A stretch of 64,000 bases of DNA from Ruminococcus sp. (GCA_017536105.1 JAFXRZ010000003.1:62001-126000); one strand, 5' to 3'; positions 44,723 through 54,220 are shown, counted from the stretch's first letter. Notes: generated from the letters alone by a model not told the origin. Program-made: numbers and translations.

Positions 44723-45748
44723 TTACAGCTTGGCTGAATACACAGCAAAGCCAACGGCAGCGGCTCCGCCGACCGCCGAAGCGATTGATGAAAGTATTAT
44801 TATCGTATAAGCCCCTTTTCCCTTGGCGGCAAGATGGGCATGGAGCCCTGCGCCTTTGAGAAGAAGCTTTTTTGTTCTCTTGTATATTATATAATGTGCG
44901 GCTGCGCAGACCGTGTCGATAACTGCGGGCAGCGCAAGCATTATAAGAGCAAGCTCGAGTTTTAAAAGCAGTGCCGCCGAGCAAACGCAGGCACCCGTGA
45001 ACAGTGCGCCGGATTCTCCGATGAAGAGCTTTGAGGGATGCAGCGTCCAGATCAGTATGCCGATGCAGGAAGCAGCTGCACAGCTGCAGAAGCACATGGC
45101 AGCAGGGCTGTCGATCATATCAGCGCAGGCTGCGGCAAAGAGCATAGCCAAAGCTCCCGAACAGGCGCATAATCCTCCCACGCTTTCGGAGGTGTTGCCG
45201 TTGAAGCAGTCGTGGAGCTTGAAGGAGCCCAGCACAAAGGCCATATACAAAGCCGTAAGCGGATAATAGGCATATGAAAACTCCATATATCCCAGCCGGA
45301 ACGGCAGCAGCACCGTTGTTTCGGCGAAGCCTATGAATCTAAGGTAAACCAGCAGCAGCGCAGACAGCGCAAGCTCGATGAAAAGCTTTTTCCCGAAGCC
45401 GAGGACTACCCGCTCTCCCCTGTGGTCCTTATAGTGATCCTCCACAGCGCCGAGTATCATCATTGAAAGCACGAACACCGCAGCGCCGGCAGCGGCTTTG
45501 ACTTGTATCGAAAGTCCTTCCTTGGAAGCAAGGGATGCCAGCGACGGTGCAAGACCTATCAGAAAAGCGGCTGCCATTACAGCGCCGCCCATTTTCGGCT
45601 CGGAGCCGTCGGTCCTGAATCTATCGCCGAGATACCAATCAAATTTTCCGGTTTTGAGCCTTCTGAGGTAGGGTATGAACAGCCTTCCCAGAAGGAACGA
45701 AGCGCCAAGCTCCGTCAGTATTATTATACTCAGGTCAGTCCAGCGCAT
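44723..45748 (-). CDS. MraY-position protein: diverged phospho-MurNAc-pentapeptide transferase homologue
   Basis: 341 residues and about ten membrane helices, at the place where mraY normally lies. The frame of MraY is recognisable but the motifs differ: GSEPKMGGAVM for GTPTMGG, VEDHYK for DDxxK, CFNGNTSESVGGL for NLTDGLDGL, HPSKLFIGESGAL for GDTGSL, and GLHAHL for LHHHxE. The catalytic aspartates are thus partly Glu or lost. It may be a variant transferase, an inactive paralogue, or one that uses another substrate. It overlaps murF by 14 bp. Confidence 0.8.
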   Translation of the reverse strand: MRWTDLSIIILTELGASFLLGRLFIPYLRRLKTGKFDWYLGDRFRTDGSEPKMGGAVMAAAFLIGLAPSLASLASKEGLSIQVKAAAGAAVFVLSMMILGAVEDHYKDHRGERVVLGFGKKLFIELALSALLLVYLRFIGFAETTVLLPFRLGYMEFSYAYYPLTALYMAFVLGSFKLHDCFNGNTSESVGGLCACSGALAMLFAAACADMIDSPAAMCFCSCAAASCIGILIWTLHPSKLFIGESGALFTGACVCSAALLLKLELALIMLALPAVIDTVCAAAHYIIYKRTKKLLLKGAGLHAHLAAKGKGAYTIIILSSIASAVGGAAAVGFAVYSAKL

Positions 45749-47096
45749 AGTAAGCTTCTTCGAGCTTCATTCCGCGGCTGCCTTTGAACAGCACGGCATC
45801 GCCGGTCTTCAGCACGCCTTTGAGGTAAGCGGCAAGGTCTTCCCTGCTCTCGAAATGCTTGCAGCTGCTCTCGTCGAAGCCCTTGCGGACAGCACCCTCG
45901 ATATAGCACTTGGAATTCTCGCCGAAGCAAAGCAATACATCGGCCTTTGAAGCCGCCACATACTCGCCCACTGTTCTGTGGTAAGCCTTAGCGTTCTTGC
46001 CAAGCTCCAGCATATCGCCGAGGACGCAGTAACGCTTGCAGCCCTCGCCCACATTCACCTGTGAAAGCACGGAAAGCGCAGCCTTCATTGAATCGGGAGC
46101 CGCGTTATAGCAATCCACCACAAAGGTCATGCCGTTCTTTTCGACTATGTTCTGTCTCATGCCCTGGGGCTTGTAGTCTGAGACCGCAGCGGCACAGACC
46201 TCAGGCTCCATACCCAGGCAAACGCCTGCACAGAACGCTGCAAGAGCGTTGCGTACATTATGCTCGCCGAGGACATTGAGCCTTGCGGGATACTTCTCGC
46301 CCTGATAGTTTATAACAAAGGAAATGCCGCCGTTTTCAGCGGTCACACCGCTTGCGAAAACGTCGCAGTCCTTTTTCTTAGTGGAATAATACACAGCCCT
46401 TCTGCCGTGGAGCTCGCAGGCTGCAAGGAGCTTGTCGTCCTTGTTGAGTATCATGGGAGCATCGGGCAAAGCACCGTCCAGCATCTCGAGCTTAGCCTTG
46501 AGGATATTCTCCTGAGAACCGAGATTCTCGATATGGGAAACGCCGATATTTGTTATCATGCAGACTGTGGGGACTGCACACATGGAAAGGCGTGAGATCT
46601 CGCCGGGGTGGTTCATTCCCATTTCGGTGATAGCTGCGCCGTAGCTTGAGTCAAGGCCGAAGATAGTCAGGGGAAGGCCGATCTCGTTATTGTGGTTGCC
46701 CTCGGACTTAAGGGTCTTGAAGCCCTTTGAAAGCACGCAGGCTACCATATCCTTGGTGGTGGTCTTGCCGACAGAGCCGGTGACGCTTACCATGGGGATA
46801 TCGAATTTCATCCTGTAATGGTGAGCAAGATCGAGAAGCGCCTTGGCTGTGGAATCCACAACGATACACCTTGCGCCTTCAACAGGGCGTTCGGTTATAA
46901 CGGCAAGAGCGCCGAGCTCCATTGCCTTTGCGGCATAGTCGTGCCCGTCGAAATTCTCGCCTTTAAGCGCGATAAACACTGAGTTTTCGGTTATTTTTCT
47001 GGTATCCGTGGAAACGCTGTCCACCATCTGATCTGCCGGATAGCCGAAGCTTCCGTCAACAGCGGCAACGATCTCCGCCAAACTCATTCTCTCCAT
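45735..47096 (-). CDS. murF: UDP-MurNAc-tripeptide:D-Ala-D-Ala ligase
   Basis: Adds D-Ala-D-Ala to the UDP-MurNAc-tripeptide. 453 residues. ATP loop SVTGSVGKTTTKDMV near 107, GNHNNEIGLPLTI near 132, ITEMGMNHPGEI near 153, and VDCYNAAPDSMKAAL near 322. Ends within the start of the MraY-like gene, so the two are translationally coupled. Confidence 0.97.
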   Translation of the reverse strand: MERMSLAEIVAAVDGSFGYPADQMVDSVSTDTRKITENSVFIALKGENFDGHDYAAKAMELGALAVITERPVEGARCIVVDSTAKALLDLAHHYRMKFDIPMVSVTGSVGKTTTKDMVACVLSKGFKTLKSEGNHNNEIGLPLTIFGLDSSYGAAITEMGMNHPGEISRLSMCAVPTVCMITNIGVSHIENLGSQENILKAKLEMLDGALPDAPMILNKDDKLLAACELHGRRAVYYSTKKKDCDVFASGVTAENGGISFVINYQGEKYPARLNVLGEHNVRNALAAFCAGVCLGMEPEVCAAAVSDYKPQGMRQNIVEKNGMTFVVDCYNAAPDSMKAALSVLSQVNVGEGCKRYCVLGDMLELGKNAKAYHRTVGEYVAASKADVLLCFGENSKCYIEGAVRKGFDESSCKHFESREDLAAYLKGVLKTGDAVLFKGSRGMKLEEAYYALD

Positions 47097-47144
47097 AACT
47101 GTCTCCGTTCGCAGGGCTATAGCCCCTTTGATATTCGGTCTTTA

Positions 47145-48578
47145 TCAGAGCTGTTTCAGAGCCTCTGCAACGACCTCGCGTTCGTCAAAGTGTATTTTCA
47201 CACCGCCTGCAAGTATCTGATAATCCTCGTGGCCCTTGCCTGCGAGAACGATGATGTCGTCCTTTTCGGCATTCTTAACGGCCCAGTTTATAGCCTCGCG
47301 TCTGTCGGTGATCTTGATATAGGGTGTGTCGCAGCCTTCGAGCCCTTTAAGGATATCGGAGATGATCTCCTCGGGATCCTCATTTCTGGGGTTGTCGGAG
47401 GTAACGATAAGGAAATCTGCATTCTCAGCTGCTGCCTTTGCCATAAGAGGACGCTTTGTGGCGTCACGGTTTCCGCCGCAGCCGAAGAGGCACTTTACTC
47501 TGCCCTTTGCTCCGTCCTTGATAGCGGAAAGGACATTTGCCAGCGCATCGGGGGTATGTGCGTAGTCGCAGATGACTGTGAAATCTCTGCCTGTGGGAAC
47601 GACTTCCGCTCTGCCGCGAACGCCCTGGAGCTGGTTTAGCTGCCTGATGACACGGCCGGGCTCGAAGCCCAGAGTCTCGCAGCAGGCGATGACTGCCAGT
47701 GAATTTGAAACATTGAACACGCCGGGCATTTTGAAGTCAACGTTATGCTTGGTCTTGCCGTCGCAGTAAACATATTTTACACCGCTTGCCGAAAGGAGGA
47801 TATCCTCGGCGAAGAAGTCGGCCTTTTTCTCGGCGGAATAGGTGTTGCTGGGGCAGGTGATCTCTTCAAGGAATCTTCTGCCGTAGAAGTCGTCGATATT
47901 TATGATAGCCTCTGCCGAAACATCGAACAGCAGCTTCTTGGCCTGATAGTAGTTTTCCATGGTGCCGTGAACATCAAGGTGATCCTGGGTGAGATTGGTG
48001 AATATGCCTACGGCGAAATTGCAGGGGCCGAGACGCTTCTGCTCCAGTCCCTGAGAGGAAGCCTCCATAGCCACGTACTTGCAGCCGGCATCAGCCATCT
48101 GTCTGAAAAGCTGGAAGAGCTCGTAGGGCTCGGGAGTGGTCCATGCGGCTGGAAGTATCTTGTCGCACACCTCATACTGGCAGGTGCCGATGAGTCCGAC
48201 TTTTTCGCCGAAGCTGTCGAGTATTTTCTTTATCACCGTCGTGATAGTGGTCTTGCCGTTGGTGCCGGTGACGCCGATGAGCTTCATCTGTCTTTCGGGG
48301 TGTCCGAAATATGCTGAACAAAAGGCAGGATAGGCAGCTCTCGTATCCTCGACGATGATCTGATTCTCGATGCCGAGGTCACGTTCCGCAACGATGACAG
48401 CAGCGCCTTTTTCAAGCATTTCGCGTGCAGCGTCATGACCGTCGAAGCTGTTGCCCTTTATGCACACGAACATAAAGCCGGGCTCCAGCACCTTTCTGGT
48501 ATCGGAGGTGACGTCGGTGATCTCGATGTTTTCGAGTGTGGTCGTAGTTACGCCGTCGATCAAATCATAAAGTTTCAT
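47145..48578 (-). CDS. murE: UDP-MurNAc-dipeptide:meso-diaminopimelate ligase
   Basis: Adds the third residue of the stem peptide. 477 residues. GVTGTNGKTTITTVIKK near 108, VAMEASSQGLEQKRL near 173, and the specificity motif TSDNPRNEDP near 397; DNPR selects meso-diaminopimelate over lysine. GAAGGAA lies 6 nt upstream of the ATG. Confidence 0.97.
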   Translation of the reverse strand: MKLYDLIDGVTTTTLENIEITDVTSDTRKVLEPGFMFVCIKGNSFDGHDAAREMLEKGAAVIVAERDLGIENQIIVEDTRAAYPAFCSAYFGHPERQMKLIGVTGTNGKTTITTVIKKILDSFGEKVGLIGTCQYEVCDKILPAAWTTPEPYELFQLFRQMADAGCKYVAMEASSQGLEQKRLGPCNFAVGIFTNLTQDHLDVHGTMENYYQAKKLLFDVSAEAIINIDDFYGRRFLEEITCPSNTYSAEKKADFFAEDILLSASGVKYVYCDGKTKHNVDFKMPGVFNVSNSLAVIACCETLGFEPGRVIRQLNQLQGVRGRAEVVPTGRDFTVICDYAHTPDALANVLSAIKDGAKGRVKCLFGCGGNRDATKRPLMAKAAAENADFLIVTSDNPRNEDPEEIISDILKGLEGCDTPYIKITDRREAINWAVKNAEKDDIIVLAGKGHEDYQILAGGVKIHFDEREVVAEALKQL

Positions 48579-48649
48579 ACTCTATTCCTTCTCTCGTTTC
48601 ACGGAGCCTCGCTCCGCAGGATTTCATATTCTTCTGTCTTGTGCGCGTG

Positions 48650-50986
48650 TTACCACGAACGCATTTCCGTCTCTTCAAACGTTACCGACACGGCAGTTCC
48701 CACAGGGACTGAGCTTAATGCCGGACAGCTCTGGTCGTCCGACGCGACAGCACCCTCGTCGTAGATACCGTTGCCCTGGGAGGAAAGGTTCAGTCCGACA
48801 GCCTCGAGAGCTTCCTTAGCCGCCTGGCGGCTGAGTCCCTTGATATCCGGGACTGTGACGAGCTCTTCGGTATAGTTTTCATCGGTGTAGAGGATCACAG
48901 TGCTTCCTCTTTCAACTGTTACCGACTGAGGCATCTGCTTATAAACGGTTTCTCCCTCGCCCTTGACTTCGGTCTTAAGGCCGAGGTCTTCAAGGGTCTT
49001 CTTCGCGTCGGAGACCGAAACAAATTCGATATTCGGAACATTCACCTGCATCTGCGCCAGCTGTTCATCGCTGTACTGCGGATAATAGCCCATGTAAGGA
49101 AGTATCTCCTCCAGCAGCTCTGTGGCAATAGGTGCCGCGAGCTGTGAGCCGTAATACTCTGCACCGATGGGGTGGTCGATGACGATGAGCATTATCACCT
49201 GAGGGTCGTCTGCCGGAGCGAAGGCGCAGTATGATGCAACGTAGGTGTTACCCGACGGATCCTCATCCATTTTCTGGGACGTGCCGGACTTTCCGCCGAT
49301 ACGGTAGCCTTCGATGAAGGAATTTCCGTGGTGTGACGAATCAACGACGTTTTCAAGTATCTTTCTTATCTCGCCGGAGACCTCCTCGGAGATGACCTGT
49401 CTCTTTGCCACAGGCTCGATATCCTTGATAACGTTTCCGTTTGAATCGACTATTTTATCAACGACCTGCGGAGTATAGAGGTAGCCGCCGTTTATTGCAG
49501 CCGAGCAGGCCGAGATCATCTGGATAGGTGTGAGCTTATTGCCCTGTCCGAAGGACGACACCGCAAGATCGACCACCGACATACTTTCGGGAGCGAAGAA
49601 GATGGGGTCTGCCTCGCTGGGCAGGTCGATGCCTGTTCTTTCGGTGAAGCCGAAGGCTCTGAAATACTTGGTGAAGTTATCCACGCCAAGCCTCTGCCCT
49701 ATCTGCACGAACACAGGGTTGCAGGAGTTGGTCATGGCAAGAGCCAGGTTCTGCGAGCCGTGATCCGAGAAGGACCAGCAGCTTATTGGAGTATCCGCTA
49801 CTTTTATCATCGTGTTGCAACGGAAGGTATCGTCAAGGGTTATGGCGTCGGCTTCAAGTGCCGAAGCTCCCGTGATTATCTTGAATACCGAGCCGGGGTT
49901 GTAGAGGTCGGAAACTGCCTTGTTCCTCCACTGCCTCGACCACTCGTTGAGCTCTATCTCGTGGTATTCGTCTGTGCCGGGTTCAAGCCCTGCAAGCTGT
50001 GCCGCAACTTCCTTGTTGGTTATGTAGGCTGGGTTGTTGGAGTCGTAGCTGTAGCTCGTAGCCATTGCGAGCACAGCGCCGGTGTTGGGGTTCATCACTA
50101 TGCCGCAGACTCTGTCAACAGGCGTACTCTTTTCGTAAGCCTTTTCAAGGGCTTTTTCCAGATAATACTGGATATTCACATCAACGTTCAGCACCAGCGA
50201 AGAGCCGTCCTGAGCATCATAGGACTGTTTGTATCTGTAAGGGATGCTCTTGCCGTCGCGGTCTGTGGCGGTGATGACTCTGCCGTTTATACCGCTGAGG
50301 TAATCGTCGTAGTAGGCTTCAAGGCCGTAGATGCCGTTGCCGTCGTAGTCGAGATGCCCGAGAACTGTGGAAGCCAGAGCGCCCTGGGGGTAGAACCTCT
50401 TTGTTGAGGGTTCGCAGCGGACGCCGTCTATGCCTTCGCCGCTGAGATATTCCTCTATCTCCGCAGCTATGGTTTTATCCACGTTCTGCTTTATGGTCTC
50501 GTACTGGGAATCCTTTTTGCCGCAGCGTTCCTTGATAGTCTCCGTATCCACCTGGAGCTTCTCCGAAAGGAAGGCAACAAGGTCGTTATAGGTATCCGCT
50601 GTGCTCTTCGCGGATTCCAGCTTTTTTACATATTCCTCGCGCTTGTCGCTGTCCTTTTCGTCGGCGATAAGCTCATTGAGTTCCTTGATGCGCTCATCTC
50701 TTTTATTCAGGTAGTCGTCCCAGAGCATTACGGGATCGCAATAGACCGTATAGACCGTTGCGCTCTGAGCAAGTATCTGACCGTTGGTGTCGTAGATAGC
50801 TCCTCTCGAGGCTTTGGTGACGGTGCTCTTCACCTGCTGGGAATTTGCGAGGTCCTGCCATTTCTTCGATTCGATGACGCTGACCTTGAATATCACATAG
50901 ACGATATATACTATTACGGCTACAAAGACGACAACAACGTTCCTTGTGAGCCTTCGTTTCATTTTTTTAGTAGGCAGATCCGTCAT
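48650..50986 (-). CDS. ftsI: Septal penicillin-binding protein with PASTA domains (FtsI/SpoVD type)
   Basis: 778 residues. One N-terminal membrane helix, a dimerisation domain, and a transpeptidase domain with the active-site SxxK in NPGSVFKIITGASAL near 363, the SxN in TNSCNP, and GGKSGTSQK as the KTG-type box. Two PASTA repeats follow at the C-terminus (VNVPNIEFVSVSDAKKTLED near 645 and VTVPDIKGLSRQAAKEALEA near 715). It crosslinks septal peptidoglycan with FtsW. Within dcw between ftsL and murE; a SpoVD-like sporulation role cannot be told apart. Confidence 0.94.
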   Translation of the reverse strand: MTDLPTKKMKRRLTRNVVVVFVAVIVYIVYVIFKVSVIESKKWQDLANSQQVKSTVTKASRGAIYDTNGQILAQSATVYTVYCDPVMLWDDYLNKRDERIKELNELIADEKDSDKREEYVKKLESAKSTADTYNDLVAFLSEKLQVDTETIKERCGKKDSQYETIKQNVDKTIAAEIEEYLSGEGIDGVRCEPSTKRFYPQGALASTVLGHLDYDGNGIYGLEAYYDDYLSGINGRVITATDRDGKSIPYRYKQSYDAQDGSSLVLNVDVNIQYYLEKALEKAYEKSTPVDRVCGIVMNPNTGAVLAMATSYSYDSNNPAYITNKEVAAQLAGLEPGTDEYHEIELNEWSRQWRNKAVSDLYNPGSVFKIITGASALEADAITLDDTFRCNTMIKVADTPISCWSFSDHGSQNLALAMTNSCNPVFVQIGQRLGVDNFTKYFRAFGFTERTGIDLPSEADPIFFAPESMSVVDLAVSSFGQGNKLTPIQMISACSAAINGGYLYTPQVVDKIVDSNGNVIKDIEPVAKRQVISEEVSGEIRKILENVVDSSHHGNSFIEGYRIGGKSGTSQKMDEDPSGNTYVASYCAFAPADDPQVIMLIVIDHPIGAEYYGSQLAAPIATELLEEILPYMGYYPQYSDEQLAQMQVNVPNIEFVSVSDAKKTLEDLGLKTEVKGEGETVYKQMPQSVTVERGSTVILYTDENYTEELVTVPDIKGLSRQAAKEALEAVGLNLSSQGNGIYDEGAVASDDQSCPALSSVPVGTAVSVTFEETEMRSW

Positions 50987-51044
50987 TTGCTGTACCTTCC
51001 ATTAAATCTGCATTTTAAAGCGCTTTTTTACTATTATATTGTTT

Positions 51045-51527
51045 CTAAGCGCCGATATATTCCAGGAAATCGTTGAAGCGGCGTTTCAGCATCACAAAGA
51101 TGTTGTCGTCCTCGGGGACTTCATTCTCGGCGACGCTGGGCTTTGGCACCTCGACATATTTGATCTGCGTGCGGTCGAGCTTGTGCAGACCCAGGCGGTT
51201 CTCGGCGTAATCCTCGACTTTTGTGAGTCCTGTTTTCTTTGCGAGCTCCGACTCAAGACCCATATTCTCGTTCTGGAGCTCTGCAAGCTCGGTCTCAAGC
51301 TCGCTCTGCTCGGAATAAAGGCTGGTCAGCTGGACTCTGCCGTATATGATCGACCCGAAGATCAGAAAGGCTGCTGCCGCAATGGCAAATGCCTTGAATA
51401 TGCTAATTGTCTTTCTTGCTTTCCTGAGTTTTTTCGGCTTTTCGTCGCCTATATCCCGTTCAGCGGTCTCTTCGCTGACGGGTTCGTACTCGCTCAGATC
51501 ATAAGCGAGATTATTCTCATTCTCCAT
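51045..51527 (-). CDS. ftsL: FtsL-like divisome protein
   Basis: 160 residues. A charged cytoplasmic N-terminus, one transmembrane helix (about 45-66), then a coiled coil (LYSEQSELETELAELQNENM) and the short FtsL-type segment KVEDYAENRLGLHKLDRTQI. The sequence is weakly conserved in the family; size, topology and position between rsmH and the PBP gene make the call. Confidence 0.87.
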   Translation of the reverse strand: MENENNLAYDLSEYEPVSEETAERDIGDEKPKKLRKARKTISIFKAFAIAAAAFLIFGSIIYGRVQLTSLYSEQSELETELAELQNENMGLESELAKKTGLTKVEDYAENRLGLHKLDRTQIKYVEVPKPSVAENEVPEDDNIFVMLKRRFNDFLEYIGA

Positions 51528-51567
51528 ATCCTCACCGTTGTTCTTCCTGCCGACAGCCCTCTGCCGG

Positions 51568-52509
51568 CTATATCTTTATCATTTTTATTTTTTCGATAAC
51601 TCTCAGCTTTGCGCTGTGGCTACGGCGGTTTTCCGCAAGCTCTTTTTCCGAAGGGGTGATCGGCTTTCTTGTGACGAGCCTGCCCCTCGGCGTTTTTCCG
51701 CAGACGCACACCGGAAAGTCCGGCGGACATATACAGCCTGTGCAGAAGCTTGCGAACCTCTGTTTTACGAGCCTGTCTTCAAGGGAGTGGAAGGTTATCA
51801 CCGCGAGCCTTCCTCCCACAGCCAGACAATCAAAGGCTTCGTCCAGTGCTTTGTCCAGATGTCCCAGCTCGTCATTCACAGCCATTCTTATGGCCTGAAA
51901 GGTTTTCTTGCTGGGGTTTTTTGTCCTCTTTGCCTTCTGCGGCATGGAATTGCTGATTATCTCCGAGAGCTGAAAAGTTGTCTTTATCGGCTCTCTTTCT
52001 CTTGCTTTCACGATACCGGCGGCGATGCTCCTTGCGAACTTCTCCTCGCCGTATTCAAAAATTATCCTTGAAAGCTCCTCATAAGTATAGGTGTTCACGA
52101 CGTCCTCAGCCGAGAGACCCTCACCGCTCATCCTCATATCGAGAGGTGCGTCTGCGCGGTAGGAAAAACCGCGTTCGGCGTTGTCCAGCTGGTAGCTGGA
52201 AACTCCCAGGTCCAGCAGGATGCCGTTGAAGCCGTCTATCCCAAGCTCGGTCATCACCCGGCGTATCTCCGAGTAATTAGCTCTTACCACCTGCGCCGGC
52301 AGACCTTCAAGTCTTTCCGAGGCAGTCTTCACAGCTTCGGGATCGCGGTCCAGGCAGATGAGTCTCCCCTTGCCTGCCGCCAGCTTCTTTGCGATGACGC
52401 CCGAATGTCCTGCACCGCCCACTGTTCCGTCGCAGTATATCCCATCGGGATCAACTGCAAGCCCTTCAACAGCTTCGGCCAGCATCACCGGGTAATGTTT
52501 GAATTCCAC
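51568..52509 (-). CDS. rsmH: 16S rRNA m4C1402 methyltransferase
   Basis: N4-methylates C1402 of 16S rRNA. 313 residues. It begins FKHYPVMLAEAVEGL; the SAM-binding motif is CDGTVGGAGHSGVIAKKL, followed by GILLDLGVSSYQLD, and near the end VITFHSLEDRLVKQRF. The GTG start shares one base with the mraZ stop (TAGTG), so the two are coupled. Confidence 0.96.
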   Translation of the reverse strand: MEFKHYPVMLAEAVEGLAVDPDGIYCDGTVGGAGHSGVIAKKLAAGKGRLICLDRDPEAVKTASERLEGLPAQVVRANYSEIRRVMTELGIDGFNGILLDLGVSSYQLDNAERGFSYRADAPLDMRMSGEGLSAEDVVNTYTYEELSRIIFEYGEEKFARSIAAGIVKAREREPIKTTFQLSEIISNSMPQKAKRTKNPSKKTFQAIRMAVNDELGHLDKALDEAFDCLAVGGRLAVITFHSLEDRLVKQRFASFCTGCICPPDFPVCVCGKTPRGRLVTRKPITPSEKELAENRRSHSAKLRVIEKIKMIKI

Positions 52510-52970
52510 TAAAAATCAAGTCCCTCCAGGGCGTCAAGAAGTGCGCCGACATCAACGCTGTTGTTGAAGTTCTCCCAGGTCTGTTTATCCCAGATCTCGC
52601 ACCTGTCCGAAACGCCTGTAACGACGATCTCTTTCTCAAGTCCCGCAAGAGCACGAAGAGCCGGAGGAATGAGTATCCTTCCCTGCTTGTCTGCCTCGAC
52701 CTCGCCGGCATTCGCCATGAAAACTCTCTGGAAATCCCTTGCCTGCGACATGGGAAGTCTCTTGATCTTCTCTGCACGGGCGTTGAATTCTTCAAGCGAG
52801 TACACAAACAAGCACCCGTCGGTGCCTCTCGTAACAATGAACCTTTCGCCGATCTGCTCTCTGAGCTTGGCAGGGAATGTCATACGTCCCTTTGCGTCCA
52901 TTGATTGATAATAGGTACCCTTGAGTGCATCTTTTACAGTTGCAGCAGCTTCAGAAACAGCTTCAGCCAA
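52509..52970 (-). CDS. mraZ: Transcriptional regulator MraZ
   Basis: First gene of the dcw cluster and in other bacteria a repressor of it. 153 residues with two AbrB-like swapped-hairpin halves: YQSMDAKGRMTFPAKLREQI near 25 and EADKQGRILIPPALRALAGL near 95. An additional 20-residue helical N-terminus is present. TTG at 52970 is taken as the start with GGAGG 8 nt upstream; the in-frame GTG at 52979 lies inside that ribosome site. Confidence 0.92.
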   Translation of the reverse strand: MAEAVSEAAATVKDALKGTYYQSMDAKGRMTFPAKLREQIGERFIVTRGTDGCLFVYSLEEFNARAEKIKRLPMSQARDFQRVFMANAGEVEADKQGRILIPPALRALAGLEKEIVVTGVSDRCEIWDKQTWENFNNSVDVGALLDALEGLDF

Positions 52971-53041
52971 AGTGTTCACCTCCGTTCAATGCGGTTTTTG
53001 GTGCATTTTTCGCACCGATTTGACACTATCGAGGGCAAAAT

Positions 53042-53070
53042 CACCACTTTTTTGCACTTTTTGCCACCGA
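53042..53070 (-). promoter_or_regulatory. Candidate MraZ operator
   Basis: On the minus strand the triplet GTG recurs every 10 bp (TCGGTGGCAA, AAAGTGCAAA, AAAGTGGTGA) just downstream of the -10 box. Tandem boxes with about one-turn spacing, including AAAGTG-type boxes, are known targets of MraZ in other species. Confidence 0.5.
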
Positions 53071-53077
53071 TGTACCT

Positions 53078-53106
53078 ATTATACACCACATTTTTGGAAA
53101 TTGCAA
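53078..53106 (-). promoter_or_regulatory. Proximal dcw promoter
   Basis: TTGCAA and TATAAT with a 17-bp spacer on the minus strand, about 110 bp before mraZ. Confidence 0.82.
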
Positions 53107-53316
53107 CACTTCAGCTCGTCGTTTTTTTATTAAAAGCAACGCTTTTTGTCAAAAGCCGCTGTAATTTGCCAGAGATTTTTGTAATTTTCACCCGAATTTT
53201 CTTAACCAAACTGTAATCTATGAACATGATATGAACTAAGATCGTGCTATTTCCTATCATTGGCAGAAATTTCGGGAGCCTTTTCCGGCAAAGAGCAGCT
53301 GCTTTTTATATATAGT

Positions 53317-53345
53317 ATTATACCACAACATCTTGTGGCGGTCAA
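53317..53345 (-). promoter_or_regulatory. Distal dcw promoter with palindromic spacer
   Basis: TTGACC and TATAAT with a 17-bp spacer on the minus strand. The spacer contains CCACAA and TTGTGG around 4 bp, a possible operator. It would give a leader of about 340 nt before mraZ, or a separate small RNA. The rest of the 53.35-53.60 kb stretch is AT-rich with no gene seen. Confidence 0.7.
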
Positions 53346-53597
53346 CACCTTTTTTTGATTTTAACACAATTTTCTTGCCGCACATTTGTTCTGGGATTTT
53401 TTTTGTACATATAAATCAAGCCCCCTGCGATAATAAGCCCTATGCAGCGACGTTATTATTTTTTAAATCATTTAATTATTACAAAACGTTCACCGAATAC
53501 GATAACGTAAATTTTTTGTGAACAAAACCTCAAAACTTATATTATTCATTTTCAGGGATGTGAAAAGGGATGTGGGAAAAGCTCCCCGCACCCCTGC

Positions 53598-53628
53598 AAA
53601 AAAAGCGCTGCACATCTCTGCACAGCGC
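53598..53628 (-). terminator. Terminator of ppa
   Basis: GCGCTG and CAGCGC with inner TGCA/TGCA pairing, followed by seven T on the minus strand. Confidence 0.82.
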
Positions 53629-53662
53629 ATTTACGCGATATTATAGCATTATCTCCCCTGCT

Positions 53663-54193
53663 TTACTTGCAGAAGGTATCCACATAGCGGTCGATGCAGG
53701 AGGAAATGATCTCCTTCGCTGCCGCAGCATCCCGGACGTCGTCGATAACTGTGTCCTTGCCCTCCAGCTGCTTATAGACCTTGAAGAAATGGGTCATCTC
53801 ATCGAAAACATGCTGGGGCAGGCTGCCGATGTCGGTGTACTGATTGTAGGTCGGGTCGTTGACGGGTATGCAGATGATCTTCTCGTCGTTTGCGCCGTTA
53901 TCCAGCATGAGGATAACGCCGATAGCCCTGCACTCAACGAGAGAAAGGGGTGCAAGGGTCTCCGAGCAGAGCACCAGCACATCGAGGGGGTCTCCGTCCT
54001 CGGCGTATGTACGGGGGATAAAGCCGTAGTTTGCCGGATAGTGGGTCGATGTATAAAGGATACGGTCCATTTTCAGCAGGCCGGTCTCCTTGTCAAGCTC
54101 ATATTTGACCTTTGAGCCCTTGGGTATCTCGATGACCGAGATAAAATCGTCGCAGTGGATCTCCTTCGGATTTATGTCGTGCCAAATATTCAT
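53663..54193 (-). CDS. ppa: Inorganic pyrophosphatase (family I)
   Basis: Hydrolyses pyrophosphate to drive biosynthesis. 176 residues. Active-site segments KVKYELDKETGLLKMDRILY near 29, YPANYGFIPRTYAEDGDPLD near 52 with the metal-binding aspartates, and GVILMLDNGANDEKIICIPV. AAAGGAA precedes the ATG. It follows the 54221 gene by 27 bp and is the last gene of a long unit. Confidence 0.96.
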   Translation of the reverse strand: MNIWHDINPKEIHCDDFISVIEIPKGSKVKYELDKETGLLKMDRILYTSTHYPANYGFIPRTYAEDGDPLDVLVLCSETLAPLSLVECRAIGVILMLDNGANDEKIICIPVNDPTYNQYTDIGSLPQHVFDEMTHFFKVYKQLEGKDTVIDDVRDAAAAKEIISSCIDRYVDTFCK

Positions 54194-54220
54194 ATTATCA
54201 ATTCCTTTCCGGCAAAGCCG

